Origin: CAG-1782 sp964418255
GTDB lineage: Bacteria > Bacillota > Clostridia > Christensenellales > DTU072
Direction: 5' to 3'
NCBI GenBank assembly: GCA_964418255.1
Contig: CAYQKV010000010.1
Span: 1-64,000, forward strand
Length of the DNA: 64,000 nucleotides
Shown here: positions 1 to 7,400 of the stretch, in pieces
Position numbering within the stretch: position 1 is the stretch's first letter
Layout of the letters: each line of letters opens with the position of its first letter
Program-made: the position numbers and the translations under genes
The notes under the pieces: model-generated
The model's input: only the letters and a program-made list of their open reading frames with translations
What the model was told of the DNA's origin: nothing
Databases searched by the model: none

Positions 1-203
1 CTCCGACCACACGTTATGCGGAGAATCGCTCGCGGTCGGCATTTAGTCGACGCGCGGACGATTTTTTTTATCCGCATAAGTCGGACTTCCAAGGAAGCAA
101 AATGACACATTTTGCTTATTATTTAAGCTCGTAATGGGTTCACGCCCCTTGCTTATCCCCATAAGGGCGACGCTCTCGGTACTCGCCCGTTCGTGTCGAT
201 TAT
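1..203. repeat. Repeat A, copy 1 (multi-hairpin noncoding element)
   Basis: First of four copies of a roughly 200-bp noncoding repeat; this one is followed head-to-tail by copy 2 with a 203-bp period. It folds into successive hairpins. The long stem is built from TCCGAC and TTATGCGGA at the 5' side and TCCGCATAA and GTCGGA at the 3' side (to about position 90), with a second GC-rich hairpin inside it. It is followed by AAGCAAAATG/CATTTTGCTT and TTAT-CCCC-ATAA hairpins. No ribosome binding site or conserved frame is seen; translations differ between copies. Confidence 0.75.
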
Positions 204-403
204 CTCCGACCACACGTTATGCGGAGAATCGCTCGCGGTCGGCATTTAGTCGACGCGCGGACGATTTTTTTTATCCGCATAAGTCGGACTACCAAGGAAG
301 CAAAATGACACATTTTGCTTGTTATTTAACTTCGTAAGGGGTTCACGCCCCTTACTTATCCCCATAAGGGCGACACTCTCGGTACTCGCCCGTTCGTGTC
401 GAA
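204..403. repeat. Repeat A, copy 2 (tandem)
   Basis: Near-identical tandem copy of the preceding 203 bp, differing at scattered positions. The hairpins are kept, and the GGGG/CCCC hairpin near 338-355 is perfect here while copy 1 has one mismatch. It runs directly into an inverted copy of repeat B. Confidence 0.75.
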
Positions 404-545
404 AACGTAAGTTTCTCCCCTCTCGTGCTCTTCCTTTACAAAAAAATCTAAAATCTTTTATTAAAGAGTATGCGAGGGAGAAAACCTTTTTGGGCAAAAA
501 GTTTCTTCTCCCTCGCGCTCCCACTTTACAAAAACTTTTAATATT
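403..545 (-). repeat. Repeat B, copy 1 (inverted orientation)
   Basis: Read on the minus strand this matches the elements at 9925-10022 and 33771-33870: a short AGTTTTTGTAAAG box, then a hairpin whose arms resemble GAGAGGGGAGAAAC and GGTTTCCCCTCTC around a CTTTTTG...AAAAAGG core, then TAATAAAAGATTTTAG. This copy carries a second partial arm near 415-435. The stretch 1-627 holds no gene I can support, only repeats A, A and B. Confidence 0.6.
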
Positions 546-627
546 TATGTTTTGTTTTTTCTCTTTAATTAAGCGTCACTTAAATAAAGAAATGAAAGTA
601 TTAAAATTCCGTGTAACGTCTATTCTT

Positions 628-831
628 CTACTGATGCGTTGAATGATTTGGGTTTAACTGATTAGCGCGATTATTCACACTTGCCTGATGCGCGCTACTA
701 TTTGGGTTAAGTTGATTAGAATGATTATTCGCGTTCGCCCGATATGCACTGTTGTTCGGATTGTGTTGATTCGCCCAATTGTTCAACTGCGTTTTCGTGT
801 GCGTTTTCGATGATACTCCGCCCTTCGCCAT
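628..831 (-). CDS. Small Asn-rich repeat protein
   Basis: A 67-residue protein preceded by a strong GGAAGGAGG site seven bases before the ATG, which is why I accept it as real. The N-terminus is followed by three degenerate 20-residue units of the type NxxANQxNPNNSAYxA (residues about 17-67), rich in Asn, Gln, His and Ser with no hydrophobic segment. I recall small proteins with such QLN-ANQxNPNNSAY units from Clostridia, but no function. It sits divergent from the XRE regulator at 1104, so that regulator's operators could also affect it. Confidence 0.65.
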   Translation of the reverse strand: MAKGGVSSKTHTKTQLNNWANQHNPNNSAYRANANNHSNQLNPNSSAHQASVNNRANQLNPNHSTHQ

Positions 832-1048
832 AAAAACCTCCTTCCGAGCAAATTAAAACCTTAATTACATTGCAAAGACTAACAATATCGTTAACCACAT
901 CCCTCGTTTTGTCCCACAAAAATATCTAACGGTTCTTATTTCAGCTCGATATTTTGTTATATAACGCAATATAAAATAAGATATCTTGAAATTCCAATCG
1001 CTTTTCATTTTTTCTATCTTACTTATATAACGTCACTTTGATTATACT

Positions 1049-1092
1049 ACTACATTTATGTAGTGTCAATTATAAAATTACATTTATGTAGT
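1049..1092. promoter_or_regulatory. Two palindromic operators upstream of XRE gene
   Basis: The 16-bp site ACTACATTTATGTAGT (1049-1064, 7-bp arms around TT) recurs at 1077-1092 with one mismatch. The two are 28 bp apart, just before the start of the XRE gene at 1104. A TATAAAAT box (1071-1078) lies between them, so a bound regulator would cover the promoter. Autoregulation is inferred from this position; the N-rich gene lies over 200 bp away on the other side. Confidence 0.7.
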
Positions 1093-1103
1093 AGACTTCA
1101 ATT

Positions 1104-1307
1104 ATGAGAATGTTTGCCGAGCGGTTAAAAGAGTTGCGCTCAGAAAAGAATATTTCGATTATGGCGCTTGGCAAAGCTATCGGCGTAAGCGACGCAACGA
1201 TTTGCCGTTGGGAAAACGGAATCTCCGATATAAAAAGCGACCAACTTATACTGTTAGCTAATTTTTTCGGCGTATCCACAGACTTTATTCTCGGCTTAGA
1301 CGATTAA
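1104..1307 (+). CDS. XRE-family HTH transcriptional regulator
   Basis: A 67-residue single-domain Cro/C1 type helix-turn-helix protein. The motif ALGKAIGVSDATICRWENG (residues about 22-40) is the canonical helix-turn-recognition helix, followed by the usual LANFFGVSTDFILGLDD end. It has no sensor or dimer domain beyond the HTH. No Shine-Dalgarno sequence precedes the ATG and the TATAAAAT box lies only about 26 bases upstream, so the mRNA may be leaderless or nearly so. Two matching palindromes lie immediately upstream, which suggests it represses itself. Confidence 0.88.
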   Translation: MRMFAERLKELRSEKNISIMALGKAIGVSDATICRWENGISDIKSDQLILLANFFGVSTDFILGLDD

Positions 1308-1436
1308 CATACACTCTTTTAATATCTTCTGCAAACAAGTTTGATTTTTCTCTAATTTTACTTACGCAAACGCCGCTTAAAAATTGCTTTCGTATTTTAA
1401 TTGTTGTATCATATATGCGTTTACGGAGGAAAACGT

Positions 1437-2234
1437 ATGTACGAAATCATAGACAGTCACGCTCATATTTATCCCGATAAAATCGCGGACAAAGCCTCGA
1501 CGGTTATCGGAAAGTTTTACGATATACATATGGATTGCAACGGTTCGGTACAAGGACTTCTGGCGGTCGGAAAACCTGCCGGGGTAAGCCGCTATCTCGT
1601 TCATTCTGTTGCAACGGTGCCTCATCAGGTAAAGAGCATAAACCGTTTTATTTTGGAACAAACCGCTCTTCACCCCGAATTCATTCCGTTTATGACCCTT
1701 CATCAGGATTTAACGGCGGACGAAATCGACGAAGAAGTTAGTTTCTGTCTTCAAAACGGTTTTCACGGCATCAAACTCCACCCCGATTTTCAAAAGTTCG
1801 CCATAAATTCGGATGAAGCGCGCAAAATTTACGACGTGGTCGGCACCCGTATGCCCATTCTCTTCCACACGGGCGACAAACGCTACAATTTTTCCCATCC
1901 CGATTTTCTTGCGCAAATCGCAAAAGAATATCCTCATATGCAATTTATCGGCGCGCATTTCGGCGGATACAGCTGTTGGAAAGAATCTGAACTCGCTTAT
2001 AAAGGGCTTAACAACGTGTTTTTCGACACCTCCTCATCCCTTGCGTTTCTTTCCTCCGAAGAAGCGACGCGACTTATTCATTCTATGGGCGCGGAACGGT
2101 TCTTTTTCGGCACGGACTATCCTATGTGGCTCCCGAAAGAAGAAATAGAGCGCGTGCTCAAACTCGACCTCACCGAAAGAGAACGCGAAGGAATTTTCGC
2201 AAAAAATCTCTTATCTTTTCTCTCTCTCGACTGA
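1437..2234 (+). CDS. Amidohydrolase (metal-dependent, TIM-barrel)
   Basis: A 265-residue protein of the amidohydrolase_2 group. The N-terminal DSHAHIYPDK carries the first metal-binding HxH; GIKLHPDFQ, PILFHTGD, FIGAHFGG and FFGTDYPMW supply the further His and Asp ligands in order. The start at 1437 is chosen because GGAGG lies eight bases upstream; the frame is open back to 1401, but no site supports that. Members hydrolyse or decarboxylate small cyclic or aromatic substrates; the substrate here cannot be told. It is followed by a bidirectional terminator. Confidence 0.85.
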   Translation: MYEIIDSHAHIYPDKIADKASTVIGKFYDIHMDCNGSVQGLLAVGKPAGVSRYLVHSVATVPHQVKSINRFILEQTALHPEFIPFMTLHQDLTADEIDEEVSFCLQNGFHGIKLHPDFQKFAINSDEARKIYDVVGTRMPILFHTGDKRYNFSHPDFLAQIAKEYPHMQFIGAHFGGYSCWKESELAYKGLNNVFFDTSSSLAFLSSEEATRLIHSMGAERFFFGTDYPMWLPKEEIERVLKLDLTEREREGIFAKNLLSFLSLD

Positions 2235-2304
2235 CCTTATTTCCCGTCCCCCGCGGCGTTTCGCCGCCTGGGACGGCACAAAACGCGGCAAAACGCATTG
2301 AAAA

Positions 2305-2341
2305 AACGCGAAACTCCCAAATTCAGAGTTTCGCGTTAAAT
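2305..2341. terminator. Bidirectional intrinsic terminator
   Basis: A perfect 12-bp stem, AACGCGAAACTC (2305-2316) with GAGTTTCGCGTT (2326-2337), is flanked by A-rich and T-rich sequence. It lies between the plus-strand amidohydrolase and the minus-strand pair starting at 2393, so it can serve both. Confidence 0.8.
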
Positions 2342-2392
2342 TTTTGCGTTTTGCCCCCGCGTTTTATCTTTTTCAAGCGGACAAAAACGATT

Positions 2393-2881
2393 TTATTCGA
2401 AATACCCCGTCGCAAGGCACAAGACTATGCCGAGAAGCACGTTTTGCCCGTCGGGTATAAGCACGTTGACGAGTTTATCCTTAATCGGGTGCGCGACCGC
2501 CTGCGCGAGCAAAGAGGGTTTTACCCGTCCCGTTTTTCTTCGGAAAATCTTATACTGCGCGGTTTTCTCGTCACCGAAAAACACAAATTCGCTGTCGAAC
2601 GAGCGCGCCTTTTTCTCGTCGGGCACGGGTTCTCCCTTTTCCCTTTCTGGCGCCTCGAAATAAATCCCGTTTTCTCCGCGTTTAAGCACCACGCAACCGC
2701 AATCCGCTATGGTAACGCTTACTTTTTCTTCGTTTTTGAACACCTGCGCTACCGCTCTGTTTGCGCCGTTATATACGATAAGACCGTTTTTTACGGGCGA
2801 CAGCCTGTATACGGGCGCCTCCTGCGGAACGCGCGCTTCTCCCGTAAGATAACTTACCCGTCTCGGCAGTGTGATTATCAT
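2393..2881 (-). CDS. Hypothetical protein coupled to sugar symporter
   Basis: A 162-residue, mostly beta-type protein I cannot assign to a family. It starts with the ATG of an ATGA overlap with the stop of the symporter gene upstream, so the two are translationally coupled and probably one operon. Alternating hydrophobic strands (residues about 25-85), a KRGENGIYFE turn and a hydrophobic C-terminal LLGIVLCLATGYFE suggest a small beta-sandwich or barrel with a final helix, vaguely like tubby/LURP-one folds. That resemblance is weak. There is no signal peptide. Confidence 0.6.
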   Translation of the reverse strand: MIITLPRRVSYLTGEARVPQEAPVYRLSPVKNGLIVYNGANRAVAQVFKNEEKVSVTIADCGCVVLKRGENGIYFEAPEREKGEPVPDEKKARSFDSEFVFFGDEKTAQYKIFRRKTGRVKPSLLAQAVAHPIKDKLVNVLIPDGQNVLLGIVLCLATGYFE

Positions 2882-4359
2882 TCCGCGTCCTCCCCGCTTG
2901 CGGCGTTTTCTTTCGCTTGTTTTCTTTCTTTTATTAAAGCGACCGCTTCCTGTTGTTGCTTTTCGTTGAATTTATAGAAGAACAGCGGTATTACGGTAAG
3001 GAAGAAACTGATTGCCGCTACAAGCACGAGCATCGTCCACATAGTGTCTTTTCCTGCGGGTGTAACCGAAGCGGCGTTGTTCGCCTCCACTCCCGCCATA
3101 TAGTATGCCAGAACGCCTACGAACGCGCCGACCGCCATACCTATTTTATTTATAAGCGTTTGCATTGCGAAGCAAATACCCTCCGCTCTTTCGCCCGTTT
3201 TCAATTCGAGATATTCGACCGTATCCCCTATCATAGCGTAGGTAAGGATATTTCCGAAGCCCGAGGGGATACCTGCGATAACGAGCGCAATCATAAGAAC
3301 TACCGTCGTAAGCGTGCTCGTGTAATTACCGTGGTCGAACGCTATACCGACTACGAACGCCGCAAGCATCGCCACGCCGCCGATTAAATGCGACACTATA
3401 TAAGTATTTTTCTTGCCGAATTTTTTAGTGAAATAAGGAACGAGAATCGAAGCTATCAATCCTCCCGGGACGACCGCCATATTTAACAAAGCATACATCG
3501 ATTCTTTATTCATTATATACTTCGCAAAGTAAAGTCCGCCCGTGAAAGTAAACAGCAATCTCGCCGCGCCGCCGATACCCGAAAGCACGATGAGCATAAG
3601 CGGTTTATTCTTAAACAGGAGTTGAAGATTGTGTTTAAGCGACGGGGCTTTTTCCGTCGACAGATTGCGCTCTTCCGTATTTTTGAACCCGATATAGAAC
3701 AGCGGCAGAGAAACTACTACGCAAACCACCGCTATAATGAAGTAAGTCATTCTCAGTTTTTCCGAAGCAAGTTCGGGCGTGAGTCCCTTCGTAACCCGTT
3801 CGGTTATTAGCGGAACGATTATCGTCACGAGTCCCGCGCCCGCCGTGCAGAACAGACGCGCCACGGTGAGTAGATTTCCTCTTCTGTACGTGTCGTTACT
3901 CATAGCGGTGGAAAGTCCCCAGTAAGGAACGTCCGCCACGGTATAAATAATACCCCAGATTATGTACATTATCGAAATAGCCGCGAAACCGCCGTCGGTG
4001 TTCGGATACCAGGGTAAGAAACAAATAACCGTCATAATGGCTATCGGCAACGCCATCCATTTAAGATAAGGACGACATTTACCCCATTTAGTGCGCGTTC
4101 TGTCCACGATGGAACCCATAATCGGGTCGTTAAGCGCGTCGAAAATTCTCGCGCCCAGCATCAGAAACGCAACGGCGAGGGCGTTGAACCCTATCGCGTC
4201 CGTCATAAAGACCGTCAGATACGAGCCGATTATCGTACAAATTATGTTCTGCCCGAACCCGCAAATGGAAAAGCTCAGAGCTTCTTTGGACTGCATTTCG
4301 CCGTCGCCCGGAGTAGCTCCGAAAATCTTATCCGTCAAACTTTTAATCTTCTCTTTCAT
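2878..4359 (-). CDS. GPH-family (MelB-like) sugar:cation symporter
   Basis: A 493-residue MFS transporter with about 12 membrane segments. The signature DALNDPIMGSIVDRTRTKWG near residues 90-110 is the conserved GPH/MelB loop that contains the cation-binding Asp and the sugar-site motif. These carriers import glycosides or glucuronides with Na+ or H+. The C-terminal tail is Lys/Glu rich and cytoplasmic. It overlaps the small downstream gene by four bases. No glycosidase is adjacent, so the substrate stays open. Confidence 0.9.
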   Translation of the reverse strand: MKEKIKSLTDKIFGATPGDGEMQSKEALSFSICGFGQNIICTIIGSYLTVFMTDAIGFNALAVAFLMLGARIFDALNDPIMGSIVDRTRTKWGKCRPYLKWMALPIAIMTVICFLPWYPNTDGGFAAISIMYIIWGIIYTVADVPYWGLSTAMSNDTYRRGNLLTVARLFCTAGAGLVTIIVPLITERVTKGLTPELASEKLRMTYFIIAVVCVVVSLPLFYIGFKNTEERNLSTEKAPSLKHNLQLLFKNKPLMLIVLSGIGGAARLLFTFTGGLYFAKYIMNKESMYALLNMAVVPGGLIASILVPYFTKKFGKKNTYIVSHLIGGVAMLAAFVVGIAFDHGNYTSTLTTVVLMIALVIAGIPSGFGNILTYAMIGDTVEYLELKTGERAEGICFAMQTLINKIGMAVGAFVGVLAYYMAGVEANNAASVTPAGKDTMWTMLVLVAAISFFLTVIPLFFYKFNEKQQQEAVALIKERKQAKENAASGEDAE

Positions 4360-4431
4360 ATCCTTACCTTTCCTCGACTTTATTTATCCCGCGTCCGAAT
4401 CGAACGGAATTTCCTTTTACCTCGCCGCTCC

Positions 4432-7400
4432 TTACGCCCATCTGTGGTGGCGACGACGACTGCGCGCGCGTTCTTTTCTCCCTTTCTTGCTCCCCGAGAA
4501 CACGACGGCAAGCACGAACAGCACGAGAAGCGCGAAAATCGCTACTCCTATCCATATAAATATCGGAGAAACCGTCTCTTTAACCTCGGTTACGAACGCT
4601 ATATCTTCAAGAGAAGCGCAACTTAAATAATACGTCCCGTTTTTGTATTCATACTCGATTTCACCGTATCCGCCATCTCCGTATCCGTAAATTTTAAGTC
4701 CCGCGCTATGTTTTACCGCGGACGGTCTCAACGTAAGCTCATAGGAAGAATACCCGAGCGCGACCTGCCCTACGCCCGAGAACACGTTTATATCGTATGC
4801 GGCAAGCACGTTCGTTTTCTTTCCGTCTTCGGTAAGCGCGTCTATTCTTTCCGCGAGTTTATCTTTATTTTCGGTATCCAAAGCCGTAAGTATTGCGTAC
4901 GTTTCGGGGGATAAACCGAATTCGCACTCCTCTTTCGAAACGCTTATCGTCACCGCGTCGGTAACAAGACTGCTACTCGTTACGGTAAGCGTTCCTATGG
5001 TAAGCGTAGCGGTAAGAGTAAGGTCTTTATAGTTCTTTTTCGAAACGACGGCGGTATACTCGTATACGCCCGCGTCGACGAAAAACCCTTTATCGTATCT
5101 GACGGTCAAGCCCTGCCATTTTTCTTTGTCGTAAGAAATCTCCGGGAAGTGTCTTTCTCCGTCGTAAAGCACTTTCATATCCTCGAAAGTTATACCGGTA
5201 AGAGAAGCGGGACTTACCGTATAAACGCTGTCTCCCACCGTAAGAATAATATTGCTTACGTCTCCCGCGTAATACACGTTTATCGGATAATCTCCCGCGT
5301 CCGACTCTGCGGAAACGGATAAATCATATCTTATATAGGCGGCGATTTCTTCTTTCAACGCGGCTATATCTTCCGCGCTGTAAGCCGCGCTTCCCGAAGT
5401 AAGACTTACGCCCGTCCTTATCTCCGACGGCTGATTTCCGTAAACGTGCCCCGAACCGACCGCGAAAATCGTAACTTCCGCAGGCAGTACGGTAACGTAC
5501 GCGCTTCTGTAATCGATAACGTAATGCTCGGTTTCTTTTTCTCCGCTCAAAACTATGGCGTAGTTCCCCACCGCGGCTATTCTCGAAGCGGACGAAACGA
5601 CGGTCGTACCCGCGATAATCGAACTTACGTCTTCTTCAAGCACCGTACCTTCTATGCTTATCGCCGCCCTTATTTCCTCTTCGGTTTTCGGCGAAACGAA
5701 ATAATATTTGTCGATATTCGGCGCGCACACCGTTATTCTGCTCTTTTCTATTTTAAGCGTAGCCGTTCCTTCGAACGCAAGTTCGTACGTAAACCCGCCG
5801 TCGTCTCCCACGCGGAATTCGTAGCCACCCTCGGGCGCGCCCGTTCCGTAAACGGTATATTCTCCCGGTTCGAAAACATTTTCCGTAACGTCTTCTTCCC
5901 CGCTTGCGCCTATCTTAACAATTTTTATCCCGCCCTTGAAATCGCCGAGGTTTTCTATGGGAATTCCCATTCCCTCAATACTTATCTCTTCGACCGCCGC
6001 AAACGGGTCTATTCTCTCGCCGTAAACGCTCTCCGCGGTTCCGCCCAACTTAACGGTAACTTCGCGTTTCTCCGCGACAAGTTCGATTCCTATCTCTTTT
6101 TCTCCGTAAAACTCTCTTCCGATACGGAAATAAGTCTCGCTCGCGACGAAAGTTTCTCCTATCGCCACGGGAACGTACTCCGCTCCGTCGTAAACGTAAT
6201 ATCCGTCCTCTTTTACCGTCCGCGTTTCGTCCTCTTCGACCGCGAGAACGTAGTATTCTTTATCCGCGGCAAAAACTTCGTCCGCGGTAAGCGCGTACCC
6301 CGTTTCGGTTTTTTCGTAATATTCGCCCGAAACGCTTTCTCCCTCTTCTGCGTCGAATTTCTCCGATTGCAAAACGTAATAGGTCTTTCCGTCGACGTAT
6401 TCCGCGTCGTTTGTAAGAACGTATCCCTCCGCCGTCCGTTCGTAAACCTCTTTTTCAATCGTAAAATCGATTTCAAACGGCATATATTTATCCGCGGCTT
6501 CGTAGAAGAACCCGTAGACGTTGCTGCCCGCCTTCAATACTCCCTTTTCTTCAATCGGTCTTAACTTTCCGTTATCCCTCGTTCCGTTTACGTAAAACTC
6601 CGCCGTCGCGTTGAGTTCGTCGGTGGGAATTCTTTCGCCCGCGTATAAATCGGAAAGAGAAGAAGAAACGCTCACGTCGAAATCCACCGCTTCGAAAGTC
6701 ACCGCGACGTCTTCCGCGGGCAAATAGTGCGCGTTTCCGTAACAACTTACCGTCACGGTAAACGCCCCTTCGCGTAAAATTTCGTAAACTCCGCTTGCAA
6801 TTTCCTGCGCGGAAGTTCCCGCAAGAGAGTACGAAACGGAAAGTCCCGTCTTTCTCCCGTCCTCGGTCACGCTCGCAGCCGCCACCGACACCCTTCCGCC
6901 TACGGGAACGACTACGTTTTTTCCGTCCGCCTTAAAAGCGGTGGAAATAAACTGTCGTTCTCTGTCCTGCGCGGGCGTTATAGCAAGAGGCAGAATTACG
7001 TTTCCGACGAGCGTAAAGTTGTTCGAAATACACTTAACGCGCAGGAAATAATCTCCGTTTTCTTCGATTTGCGTCGTGTCCGGCAGAGGGTTGAGTTCGT
7101 TTTCCGCGTCTTCGTACGTCGCGTAAACCCTTGCCGTTATTATTTCCGGGTCGAGCGCGGTCGTCTCTATGTCGGGCAACGCTTCCCTGTTGTATATTCT
7201 TATTTTTTCGGTGATTACTTCAATCTCCGCAGGGTTTATTCTTCCGTTAATAACAATGGTCTCGATTGAATAGTTCCCGAATATTTTCTCGGTTTCGCGG
7301 GTAAACCCTTTGAAAAACGCATTCCTTACAGTTATCTGCCTGTTTCCGCTAAGCGCGAGGTCGTACTCGGCGGTTTCGTATCCGACGGCGTACTCTCCCG

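Noticed and set aside
134..642. Small open frames inside the left repeat island
   Set aside because: They start within repeat A copies, have no ribosome binding sites, and the frame is not kept between copies.
4364..4555. A 63-codon minus-strand frame between the symporter and the surface-protein gene
   Set aside because: It overlaps the C-terminal basic tail of the surface protein in another frame and has no ribosome binding site.
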